Shown in pieces: positions 1-6,063 of a DNA stretch of 8,090 nucleotides. The notes under the pieces were generated by a model, which had not been told where the DNA came from, made no database searches, and saw only the letters and a program-made list of their open reading frames with translations. The DNA is from CAYUNA01 sp047629355 (GTDB lineage: Bacteria > Bacteroidota > Bacteroidia > Chitinophagales > Saprospiraceae). Numbering within the stretch: position 1 is the first letter of the stretch; each line of letters starts with the position of its first letter. The DNA is taken from NCBI GenBank assembly GCA_047629355.1, contig JBLHWU010000263.1, positions 1 to 8,090 on the forward strand. The letters are read 5' to 3'. A program made the translations under genes and the position numbers.

Positions 1-120
1 TCCCTTCTAAAAAACACAAAAAATAGTTCCGTAACGAAGGCTATGCAACGATTTTTTGAATTCTTTAGAAGAAAAAATTACGGCGCATTATGGTCCAACT
101 TATTAAATCGTTTTTACTAA
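1..120 (+). CDS. 3' end of an unidentified protein (partial)
   Basis: Frame 1 is open from the first base and ends at TAA 118-120, giving the last 39 residues of a protein whose start lies outside the window. The tail is basic and aromatic, with the stretch RFFEFFRRKNYGALW near its end. I do not recognise a family from so short a piece. A strong hairpin begins at the very next base after the stop, as expected for the end of a real transcription unit, and this is the main reason for calling the open frame a gene end. The alternative is a chance open frame of 40 codons in AT-rich DNA. Confidence 0.45.
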   Translation, partial: SLLKNTKNSSVTKAMQRFFEFFRRKNYGALWSNLLNRFY

Positions 121-166
121 GGCAATTCCCATTAATAAAATGTTTAATTTATTATTGGGAATTGCC
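121..166 (+). terminator. Strong hairpin just after the upstream stop codon
   Basis: The arms 121-131 (GGCAATTCCCA) and 156-166 (TGGGAATTGCC) are perfect complements. After one T-T mismatch (132/155) the stem continues for seven more A-T pairs (133-139 with 148-154), leaving an 8-base loop. It starts one base after the stop codon of the partial gene. No clear T-run follows, so it may act as an RNA 3'-end stabiliser or a weak terminator rather than a classical intrinsic terminator. Confidence 0.55.
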
Positions 167-172
167 TAAATG

Positions 173-207
173 GTTTCATTGACAAGATGTTGATGAAACT
201 ATTTTTA
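173..207 (+). terminator. Possible weak intrinsic terminator
   Basis: GTTTCAT (173-179) pairs with ATGAAAC (193-199) around a 13-base loop and is followed by the T-rich tract TATTTTTAT (200-208). The stem is short and AT-rich. It could complete termination of the upstream transcript before the Kelch gene's promoter. Confidence 0.3.
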
Positions 208-296
208 TAATTGACGAATGGATTGCAAAATGGCGGTTTAATATTATTTCCTCATGGTTTGTTTTGCAAAATACATTTTTGGAAAAGAAGATGGCT

Positions 297-304
297 TATA
301 TTTG
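297..304 (+). promoter_or_regulatory. Bacteroidota -7 box for the Kelch gene
   Basis: TATATTTG is a perfect match to the Bacteroidota -7 consensus TAnnTTTG. A TTTG at 278-281 could be the -33 element, but the 15-base gap is shorter than the usual 19-21. Transcription from here would begin about 20 bases before ATG 331. This supports 331 as the start and argues against the longer reading from TTG 211, inside which the box would lie. Confidence 0.45.
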
Positions 305-330
305 CTTTTTTCAAACAAAATCGTTCTAAT

Positions 331-1548
331 ATGAAATTAATTTACAGTTCTATTTTATTTATGTTCATGTGTGTGCAAGTACAGGCGCAAGATTGGGTAC
401 AAGTCGCTAGTTTGCCTAATGCGTTTAACGAAACTCATCACTCTTTTGGCTTTGCAATAGATGATACTGGATACTTAGTCACTGGTGGTTCTGCTGCTGG
501 TGCGCGCGAAGATTTTTATGAATACAATGCAACCACGGATACTTGGACGGAATTGACTCCATTTCCTGGTGGTGGTCGTGCTTTCGCGATTGGAGATACT
601 TGGGATGGCAAAGCTTATTTCGGTTTTGGAACCGATGGCGCACAAGATTATAATGATTTATGGGCATTTGACCCTGCGGATATGAGTTGGACTGAATTGG
701 CAACTTGCCCTTGTACGCCGCGAACGCACCCTGCTTTAATTGCTCACAACGGAAAAGTTTTTGTGGGTATGGGCGGAAGTTCTCAGGGTAATTTGAATGA
801 TTGGTGGGAGTATGATATTGCTTCTGATTCTTGGTCACAAAAAGCTAATTTGCCATCACCAGCACGGCATCATCCATACCAATTTGGCATAGGGGATTTT
901 ATTTATGCAGGTTTCGGACATGGAAATAACTTCATTTCTGATGAATGGTTTCGATATGACCCAGCTACGGATACTTGGTTTCAAATGGCAGATATTCCAG
1001 CGGAAGGTCGAGTGGCAGGAACGCAATTTTCTTACAATGGCAAAGGCTACGCTTTAAGTGGTGATGGCGTTGACCACCGTTCTATGGATACAGGAGAATT
1101 CTGGTCTTTTGACCCCGAGTTGAACGAATGGGAAGCATTACCTGTTCACCCTGAAACTTCTCGTTGGGCACCTTCTTCTTTCATTATTGATGGAGAGGTT
1201 TATATCGTAAATGGAGATACTTATTTGGGTAATAGCCAATATGAGTACGTTACTGAAGTTTATAAATTTGCCTTAGAAGGCAATGTGAATACCAACAGTT
1301 TTGTAGAAGACGAAACTATTTTTCAAGCTTTTCCAAATCCATTCAACAATGCGTTGAATTTGAAGTGGGATGTTGCGATTAATACAGAAAATGCAGTTGT
1401 TCGAGTATATGATGTAAACAATCGAATGGTGTTGCAAAATGCAAAATTGACCGAATCTTTGGATTTATCTGCTGTAGCGAAAGGTATGTTGCGTGTGGAA
1501 GTAATTGATGGTGAAAATCGATACTTTCAAATGGTTGTGAAGCAGTAA
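331..1548 (+). CDS. Secreted Kelch-repeat beta-propeller with T9SS sorting domain
   Basis: The product has 405 residues when started at ATG 331. That start gives a clean signal peptide, MKLIYSSILFMFMCVQVQA, with cleavage expected after A19. The frame is open further upstream (TTG 211), but the extra 40 residues are basic and would hide the signal peptide. The body has Kelch blades with the D-x-W ending; tryptophans lie at residues 22, 72, 120, 168, 216 and 267. This is an almost exact 48-residue period that predicts a six-bladed propeller, with the N-terminal W22 strand closing the ring against the last blade (VYKFAL, near 309). Residues 331-405 form a type A T9SS C-terminal sorting domain that begins FQAFPNPF. 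The protein should therefore cross the outer membrane by type IX secretion and be released or attached to the surface. No catalytic residues are evident, so a binding role is likelier than an enzymatic one, and the ligand is unknown. It is monocistronic and converges on the arsenate reductase gene. Confidence 0.9.
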   Translation: MKLIYSSILFMFMCVQVQAQDWVQVASLPNAFNETHHSFGFAIDDTGYLVTGGSAAGAREDFYEYNATTDTWTELTPFPGGGRAFAIGDTWDGKAYFGFGTDGAQDYNDLWAFDPADMSWTELATCPCTPRTHPALIAHNGKVFVGMGGSSQGNLNDWWEYDIASDSWSQKANLPSPARHHPYQFGIGDFIYAGFGHGNNFISDEWFRYDPATDTWFQMADIPAEGRVAGTQFSYNGKGYALSGDGVDHRSMDTGEFWSFDPELNEWEALPVHPETSRWAPSSFIIDGEVYIVNGDTYLGNSQYEYVTEVYKFALEGNVNTNSFVEDETIFQAFPNPFNNALNLKWDVAINTENAVVRVYDVNNRMVLQNAKLTESLDLSAVAKGMLRVEVIDGENRYFQMVVKQ

Positions 1549-1558
1549 GAAATGGGCA

Positions 1559-1623
1559 TTTAGACGTTTGGAAATTTAGATATTTGGAGTCCATTCAAAT
1601 ATCTTGATTTCCAAACTTCTAAA
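1559..1623. terminator. Bidirectional hairpin made of 8-bp units
   Basis: This inverted repeat fills the 82-base gap between two convergent genes. The arms 1559-1588 and 1594-1623 pair almost throughout, with mismatches at 1565/1617 and 1577/1605 and a 5-base loop. The left arm consists of four successive octamers TTTRGANN (TTTAGACG, TTTGGAAA, TTTAGATA, TTTGGAGT). The right arm, read on the other strand, shows the same 8-base phase (TTTAGAAG, TTTGGAAA, TCAAGATA, TTTGAATG). Its place suggests termination for both genes. The unit structure suggests it arose from a short tandem repeat. Confidence 0.65.
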
Positions 1624-1630
1624 CCTCTAT

Positions 1631-2026
1631 TTACAATTTCTCTTTTAAAAATGCTTTCGCAAACACTTCAATTTCTCCTCTCACCTTCCTAAATGCCTCA
1701 ATATCCTTCCCCGCAGGATCTGTAAAATTACGATGAATTTGCGTCGTCTTTACTGGAAAAACAGGACACCTTTCTTTCGCTGAATCACAAACCGTGATGA
1801 TGTAATCAAAATCAATAGCCACATATTCATCCATATGGTTGGAGGTATATTTTGACAAATTAATGCCGATTTCTTTCATAATACTAATCGCTTTTGGATT
1901 GACGCCATGTGTCTCCACGCCCGCACTATAAATGTGCGCTTTTTCGCCAGCATATTTTTGAAAAAAGCCATGTGCGATTTGGCTGCGACAGGAATTGCCT
2001 GTGCAGAGGATGAGTATATTTTTCAT
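1631..2026 (-). CDS. arsC: Arsenate reductase, thioredoxin-coupled (low-MW PTPase fold)
   Basis: The 131-residue protein begins MKNILILCTGNSCRS, the phosphate/arsenate-binding loop of the low-molecular-weight phosphatase fold with C8 as nucleophile, N11, and R14 at the loop end. C80 and C87 (VCDSAKERCP) match the resolving-cysteine pair of the S. aureus pI258-type ArsC (C10/C82/C89, the same spacing). This pair relays a disulfide to thioredoxin and separates arsenate reductases from plain phosphatases. D103 in TDPA is the expected general acid. The enzyme is cytoplasmic and reduces arsenate to arsenite. The length is normal for the family. No arsR, arsenite pump or other ars gene lies next to it. 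It follows the OmpA gene on the same strand after 103 bases that contain a perfect hairpin, so it may have its own promoter, although I found no convincing TAnnTTTG there. Confidence 0.88.
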   Translation of the reverse strand: MKNILILCTGNSCRSQIAHGFFQKYAGEKAHIYSAGVETHGVNPKAISIMKEIGINLSKYTSNHMDEYVAIDFDYIITVCDSAKERCPVFPVKTTQIHRNFTDPAGKDIEAFRKVRGEIEVFAKAFLKEKL

Positions 2027-2066
2027 TAAAGTATTATTTTGGAAAATAAGATGATTTGATAAAAGG

Positions 2067-2115
2067 AATTTGAGGGGTAGATTCTGATTTATAACCAGAA
2101 TCTACCCCTCAAATT
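2067..2115. terminator. Perfect 20-bp-arm palindrome after the OmpA gene (repeat copy A)
   Basis: Arms 2067-2086 and 2096-2115 are perfect complements over 20 bp (AATTTGAGGGGTAGATTCTG and its reverse complement), with a 9-base loop. The structure starts 14 bases past the OmpA stop codon on the minus strand, so it is well placed as that gene's terminator or mRNA 3' stabiliser, and it separates the gene from arsC. The arms resemble those of the palindrome at 5125-5169 (shared TTTGAGGG, AGAT-type core, CTGGTT before the loop), which suggests a dispersed repeat family. Confidence 0.7.
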
Positions 2116-2129
2116 TTCTTTGCTTAATC

Positions 2130-3611
2130 CTATTCAAAAATCAGTTGAAACTCTGTTCGTCGATTCAGTTTTCGCCCCGCAGCCGTATTATTATCGCCAA
2201 TCGGGAAGGACTCGCCGTAGCCCGCATAATCCATTTTGGAAGTAGAAATACTGCGAGTGCTCAAATAATCATAGCAGGCACGAGCGCGAGATTCTGACAA
2301 TCTTTGGTTGTTGGCAGCATTTCCGACGTTATCGGTGTAGCCCGAAATTTTTAAACGATAGTTCGGGTAGCGTCCCATAACATTGATAATTTGCTCCAAA
2401 ATTTGAAAGGATTCTTGCTTCAAATCTGCTCGTCCCGTCTCAAATCGAATTGCTTTGGCAGCATATTCCAAAGTTTGTCTATCTTCTATTTTAATGTCAG
2501 GACAGCCGCCATTACTACCTGGACCTTTTTCTGTAAGGCACTTGTCAAATCCATCGTGCGTACCATCATTATCGGTATCTGGGCAACCGCTAAATCTACC
2601 CGGCAAGGTTGGACACAAATCATCTTTATCAATCACACCATCGCCATCTTTATCAGGGCAACCGTCCAAATCTTTTGAGCCTGCAACATTTGGGCAATCA
2701 TCAAATTTATTGGCGACACCATCGCCATCCGTATCAGGGCAACCCATTAGCGTACCTGCTGCTTCGGGGCATTTATCGGTTACATCAGGAATGCCGTCGC
2801 CATCAGTATCTTTCGGTTTTTCTGGACAACCAAAGTTGGATTCTACACCCGCTTCATTTGGACAATCATCCATATTATCAGGCACGTCATCGCCATCTGC
2901 ATCTGGGCAACCATCGAATTTTTTCTTACCGCTAACTTCTGGACAATTATCGGCGTAATCCGTAATTCCGTCGCCATCTAGATCTGGGCAACCATTACCA
3001 GAAGCTACGCCAGGAATCTCTGGACATTTGTCTTCATCATCCATAATGCCATCGCCGTCTGTATCTTTTTTGGAGGCATTTGCGCTTATTTTGAAATGCC
3101 AACCGATTCCCAATTGAATATTATCACGGTCTGCTTCGAGCGATTTTCGATATTCTCCTTGCAAACTCAAATAACCACCATCATTGACTCGTAAGTTAAT
3201 ACCCACACCGATTGGAATCTGGACATTTGAACCTTCATCTTTTTCAAAAACAACACCGCTACCAGCAAAAAGGTAGGGAATTAATCTACGTCCTTCTTTA
3301 TAAAATTGCAATTGTGCAATGGCATCGATGCTAAAAATAGTAGCTTTATTATTATTGGTCGTAATGTTCGCCAAGCCAACTTTGGCAGGAATGGCAAAAT
3401 TGAACATTCGACTCAAATTGCGAACATAAGCGACTTCCAAGCCATTGGAAATATCTAAATCGTCCATATCATTCGGTGTACCGTAATCAATTGCGAGAAT
3501 CTTAGCGGTTAAACCATTGGGCCAGCGACCGCTATCGGTGTTTTCTTGTGCAGATAATTGTTGGATAAATAAAGAACCAACAACTAGTAACGTTGTTAAA
3601 ACTCGTCTCAT
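2130..3611 (-). CDS. OmpA-family outer-membrane protein with TSP type 3 repeats
   Basis: The product has 493 residues from ATG 3609-3611, chosen because it opens a signal peptide (MRRVLTTLLVVGSLFIQQLSA, cleavage before Q22). The frame runs 21 codons further upstream, but those add only a polar leader. Residues from about 28 to 178 look like a small outer-membrane beta-barrel. Residues 183-372 hold seven thrombospondin type 3 calcium-binding repeats (DxDGDGxxDxxDxCP...GCPD). Residues 373-493 form an OmpA C-terminal domain: D427 in SGYTDN and R442 in LSESRA have the 15-residue spacing of the peptidoglycan-binding pair of E. coli OmpA, and the domain ends NRRTEFQLIFE. It probably links the outer membrane to peptidoglycan through a calcium-stiffened spacer. 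The asparagine-for-aspartate change in repeat seven (TDNDG) and the loss of CP there (KCLTE) mark a degenerate last repeat. Confidence 0.92.
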   Translation of the reverse strand: MRRVLTTLLVVGSLFIQQLSAQENTDSGRWPNGLTAKILAIDYGTPNDMDDLDISNGLEVAYVRNLSRMFNFAIPAKVGLANITTNNNKATIFSIDAIAQLQFYKEGRRLIPYLFAGSGVVFEKDEGSNVQIPIGVGINLRVNDGGYLSLQGEYRKSLEADRDNIQLGIGWHFKISANASKKDTDGDGIMDDEDKCPEIPGVASGNGCPDLDGDGITDYADNCPEVSGKKKFDGCPDADGDDVPDNMDDCPNEAGVESNFGCPEKPKDTDGDGIPDVTDKCPEAAGTLMGCPDTDGDGVANKFDDCPNVAGSKDLDGCPDKDGDGVIDKDDLCPTLPGRFSGCPDTDNDGTHDGFDKCLTEKGPGSNGGCPDIKIEDRQTLEYAAKAIRFETGRADLKQESFQILEQIINVMGRYPNYRLKISGYTDNVGNAANNQRLSESRARACYDYLSTRSISTSKMDYAGYGESFPIGDNNTAAGRKLNRRTEFQLIFE

Positions 3612-3912
3612 TACAGTTTGATTTTGTGAAGATTTCGATTCAAAAAGTTGTAGGGAAAACTTCAGGTTCAGCATTTCTAGGAAATGGTGAAAGAATAAGT
3701 TACGAAACTATCATCGTTTATTTTGGTCTTAGTTTTCCTTTTAAACAGGCGTTATTTGTACATAATGACTGGTTTAAAAATGAAAAATAAGGGCAAAATA
3801 AATACAGGAGAGTTGTAAAAGTTATTTTTTCATCATTTCTTAATGTATTTATTACTTAAAAATCCTGCCAAATTATATAAAAAAAATTAAATGTAACAAG
3901 AAATTGGTGGTA
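3612..3912. other. Intergenic region without a recognised gene
   Basis: This AT-rich stretch of 301 bases separates two minus-strand genes and must contain the 3' end of the lipoprotein transcript and, presumably, the OmpA promoter. A run of eight A (3879-3886, T on the coding strand) lies about 27 bases after the lipoprotein stop, but I see no stem before it. The best minus-strand -7 candidate is TAGTTTCG at 3703-3710, which has one mismatch to TAnnTTTG and no clear -33 partner. Open frames crossing here on the + strand have no protein-like features. Confidence 0.5.
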
Positions 3913-5007
3913 TTACTCTAAAAATAGAAAGCCGTTTGGCCCGATACTGGTAAAAAATGATTGAAGAAGTACTCCGTTTTCGTCGTATTCTAAAACTTCC
4001 CCTGTTTCCACAAAAGACTTGGCATCCGCAACGAAAATATGTCCTGTAGCAGGATGAACGCCCAAGCCATAGGCCAATACATTAATAAAGGGATTTGTTG
4101 AAAGCAGTTTGGTATCAACATCGAAAGTATAAATAGGGGCAAAAGGATTACCACCGTATAAGAAGTATAGTTGGTCTCTATTTGTATTAATTTGCAGCCG
4201 ATTGATGCCTAAGTTATCAAATTCAATTATTTCCTGCACGGTTTCCTCCTTAATTCTTGCCATTGAACCGTTTTTATTCAATAGGTCATTTGGAATAACG
4301 CTATTTTGAAAGCCGAAACAACTTACCCATAAATCTCCGTTTTTATCTATTTGAAATCCATTCGGATTATTCCCAACTTGTAATGTTTTTTCGACTTCGT
4401 GTGTCATTGGATTGATAATCGAAACGGTAGAATCTCCAAATTCTTCATCTAAACCACCACCGTTGGCAACGTAAATTTTTCCTTGATATGCAATTAAGCC
4501 TTCAGGTCCAGTACCCGCAGGAATTCTTTGTTCTATTTCTAAATTAGTTAAATTGACTACTGCAACGCTGCCCTTGACTTCATTTGTCCACTGAGTTATG
4601 TAAGCAGTATTGTCATCTACTTTCAATAAATAACGAGGAAACCTTAGTTCGTCAACCTGCCCGATTTTATTCATTTTATTGTTTACTACTACTACTTTGT
4701 GAGAATTATTAACAACGACATAAAATTCGTCATCAATTTCTGAAATTGATTGTACCACACTGCCCAAAATATCGTCACAATTCGCACCTTCATAAACAAA
4801 ATTAGTGCTTTCCGTATCATTTTCACCAATAAAACTGACCGTTCCCGCGCCATTTTGGAAGTTACCTTCATTAATGACAAAGACGCCTGTTTCAAACGTC
4901 TCCGTCGGTGCGGGACAATCATCACCCGTTCCTAGCTCATCATCTGAACAAGCTATTTGAAAAAGTAAAAGGCTAATAAATAGAAAGAAGACTGTAATTC
5001 GTTGCAT
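3913..5007 (-). CDS. DUF5074/YncE-type beta-propeller surface lipoprotein
   Basis: Started at ATG 5005-5007 the protein has 364 residues and a lipoprotein signal, MQRITVFFLFISLLLFQIAC, with C20 as the lipidated cysteine. The -3 residue is Q rather than the usual L. The residues after the cysteine (S-D-D-E) are acidic, as in Bacteroidota surface-export signals. A start 16 codons upstream would bury this signal. The mature part opens GVFVINEGNF and continues with repeated propeller strands (VSIINPMTHEVEKT, GPEGLIAYQGKIYVANGGG, NPNGFQIDKNGDLWVSCFG), typical of the DUF5074/YncE-like family. Bacteroides BtuG, a cobalamin-binding surface propeller, belongs to this broad group. A cobalamin role here would be inference: no TonB receptor, transporter gene or B12 riboswitch is visible alongside. 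It is more safely called a surface ligand-binding propeller of unknown ligand. Confidence 0.85.
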   Translation of the reverse strand: MQRITVFFLFISLLLFQIACSDDELGTGDDCPAPTETFETGVFVINEGNFQNGAGTVSFIGENDTESTNFVYEGANCDDILGSVVQSISEIDDEFYVVVNNSHKVVVVNNKMNKIGQVDELRFPRYLLKVDDNTAYITQWTNEVKGSVAVVNLTNLEIEQRIPAGTGPEGLIAYQGKIYVANGGGLDEEFGDSTVSIINPMTHEVEKTLQVGNNPNGFQIDKNGDLWVSCFGFQNSVIPNDLLNKNGSMARIKEETVQEIIEFDNLGINRLQINTNRDQLYFLYGGNPFAPIYTFDVDTKLLSTNPFINVLAYGLGVHPATGHIFVADAKSFVETGEVLEYDENGVLLQSFFTSIGPNGFLFLE

Positions 5008-5014
5008 GTTTTTA

Positions 5015-5032
5015 GTTTTAAAAGTTTTAAAA
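5015..5032. repeat. Two 9-bp direct repeats upstream of the lipoprotein start
   Basis: GTTTTAAAA occurs twice in direct succession (5015-5023 and 5024-5032), 8 bases before the lipoprotein ATG. On the coding strand this gives an A-rich leader, CTTTTAAAACTTTTAAAACT, before ATG, of the kind that replaces a Shine-Dalgarno sequence in Bacteroidota. Copy-number change here would alter the leader length. Confidence 0.5.
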
Positions 5033-5124
5033 GAATAGCGTATTTTGACTCTCAAGAAGTGATATTTATTTATTTCACGTTCTTAAACGACTTTGATTTG
5101 CTCATTGTGGTTTGACAAAGGGCG

Positions 5125-5169
5125 TTTGAGGGAGATACTCTGGTTGCAAACTAGAATATCTCCCTCAGA
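5125..5169. repeat. Palindrome of the TTTGAGGG family (copy B)
   Basis: TGAGGGAGATA (5127-5137) pairs with TATCTCCCTCA (5157-5167). After one C-A mismatch the stem continues through TCTGGTT (5139-5145) and AACTAGA (5149-5155), leaving the 3-base loop GCA. The 19-position stem has one mismatch and one G-T pair. Arm sequence and order match the palindrome at 2067-2115. It lies in a divergent intergenic region, where a terminator is not needed by either flanking gene. Confidence 0.65.
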
Positions 5170-5178
5170 AGCACACAG

Positions 5179-5199
5179 CGCGCCGCCTGCGGCGGCGCG
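5179..5199. repeat. GC-only hairpin between two palindromes
   Basis: CGCGCCGCC (5179-5187) pairs perfectly with GGCGGCGCG (5191-5199) around the loop TGC. A nine-pair, all-G/C stem is conspicuous in otherwise AT-rich intergenic DNA. It sits between the two TTTGAGGG-type palindromes and may be part of the same composite element. Confidence 0.6.
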
Positions 5200-5209
5200 G
5201 AAAGAGGAC

Positions 5210-5248
5210 TTGAGGGAGAAAACGGTTGTACAACCGTTTTTTTCTCAA
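5210..5248. terminator. Terminator-like palindrome (copy C of the family)
   Basis: AAAACGGTTG (5219-5228) pairs with CAACCGTTTT (5231-5240), and the T-run extends to 5243, giving a classical stem plus T-tract on the + strand. Outside this, TTGAG (5210-5214) pairs with CTCAA (5244-5248) with G-T pairs between. The left arm opens TTGAGGGAGA like copy B, and GGTT again comes just before the loop. It would stop + strand transcription before uridine kinase, which suggests either a short unannotated transcript from the left or a transposable palindrome that looks like a terminator. Confidence 0.5.
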
Positions 5249-5360
5249 AATCCCTTTGTTTTTCCAACTAAATTATATCATCTAGGGTTGATTTTTTCAA
5301 AAAACTCGAAATTAAATAAATCTTTTGCGTTTGATGATTTTTTCCTTTGCGGTATTTTGA

Positions 5361-5368
5361 TAATTTTG
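5361..5368 (+). promoter_or_regulatory. Bacteroidota -7 box for the uridine kinase operon
   Basis: TAATTTTG matches the consensus TAnnTTTG exactly. It is 62 bases before ATG 5431 and downstream of the terminator-like palindrome, so transcription starting near 5375 would give a leader of about 55 bases. No TTTG lies at the usual 19-21-base distance upstream (the nearest are at 5346 and 5330), so the call rests on the -7 box and its place. Confidence 0.4.
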
Positions 5369-5430
5369 TGAATTGGTAAAAACGCTGATTTTTAAAATAG
5401 CGAAAATTTAATTTTTTAATCAAAAAAATC

Positions 5431-6063
5431 ATGGAAAAACCTTTTATAATTGGCTTAACAGGCGGCAGTGGCTCAGGAAAGACCACACTTATCAATAGCA
5501 TACGGGAAGAATTTTCGGATGACGAAATCTGTATTGTTTCGCAAGACGATTATTATTTAAAACGAGAACTTCAGGAAAAAGATGAACTGGGTATCGAAAA
5601 TTTTGATCGACCAAAATCCATCAATAAAAGGGAATTTATCGATGATGTCAAAGGGTTGATGCGAGGTGATGTGATAACGCGCGAAGAATACACGTTCAAT
5701 AACAACGAAGCGACTGCTAAAATTTTGACTTTTGAGCCAGCACCTATTATTATAGTGGAAGGTATCTTTGTGTTCCATTATAGAAAAATGCGAGAACTTT
5801 TCGACTTGAAAGTTTTTCTACACGCCAAAGAAAATCTAAAGGTCATCAGACGGATTAAACGTGACCGGATGGAACGCAACTATCCGCTCGAAGACGTTTT
5901 GTATCGGTACGAAAATCATGTGATGCCAACGTTTGAAAAGTATATTTTGCCCTATCTTGACTCGGCAGATATTGTCATTAATAACAATGAAAAATTCGAT
6001 ATGGGACTCGGCGTAGTGAAGGGTTTTCTACGCAATAAAATTAATGAAATGACGGATGAATAA
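5431..6063 (+). CDS. udk: Uridine kinase
   Basis: This 210-residue P-loop kinase phosphorylates uridine and cytidine to UMP and CMP in pyrimidine salvage in the cytoplasm. The Walker A loop is GGSGSGKT (11-18) in the family context IIGLTGGSGSGKTT. The nucleoside-site motif DDYY is at 39-42, followed by NFDRPKS (57-63, usually NFDHP), Y87 in the YTFNNN segment, the Walker B-like strand IIIVEGIFVF (106-115), and the lid RRIKRDRMER (140-149) with a following E-x-V-L-x-x-Y helix. Length and motif order are normal. Histidine to arginine at position 60 is a small departure from the common motif. The stop codon overlaps the presumed original start of the next gene in ATGAATAA (6056-6063), so it heads an operon with the broken barrel genes. 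Confidence 0.93.
   Translation: MEKPFIIGLTGGSGSGKTTLINSIREEFSDDEICIVSQDDYYLKRELQEKDELGIENFDRPKSINKREFIDDVKGLMRGDVITREEYTFNNNEATAKILTFEPAPIIIVEGIFVFHYRKMRELFDLKVFLHAKENLKVIRRIKRDRMERNYPLEDVLYRYENHVMPTFEKYILPYLDSADIVINNNEKFDMGLGVVKGFLRNKINEMTDE

Larger units (their letters stand above)
5008..5430. other. Divergent intergenic region rich in palindromes
   Basis: These 423 bases separate the minus-strand lipoprotein gene from the plus-strand uridine kinase gene, so both promoters should lie here. The middle (5125-5248) is an array of three palindromes, listed separately. The right part (5255-5430) is AT-rich and carries a good -7 box for uridine kinase. No protein-coding frame in the region looks real: an open + frame across 5093-5371 simply reads through the palindromes. 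Confidence 0.6.

Noticed and set aside
211..330. N-terminal extension of the Kelch protein from TTG 211
   Set aside because: It would place 40 basic residues before a clear signal peptide and would put a perfect TAnnTTTG box inside the gene.
2391..2958. Three overlapping + strand open frames opposite the OmpA gene, one rich in repeated SGQP motifs
   Set aside because: They are antisense shadows of the GCPD/DGDG repeats. The repeated codons of the TSP3 region keep several opposite frames open.
5093..5371. Open + strand frame of 92 codons upstream of udk
   Set aside because: It runs through all three palindromes, has no protein-like composition and has no leader suited to translation.
5466..5472. 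CAGTGGC, the complement of the B12-box core GCCACTG, upstream of the BtuG-like gene
   Set aside because: It lies inside the Walker A codons of udk, 460 bases from the lipoprotein start, with no riboswitch stems around it.
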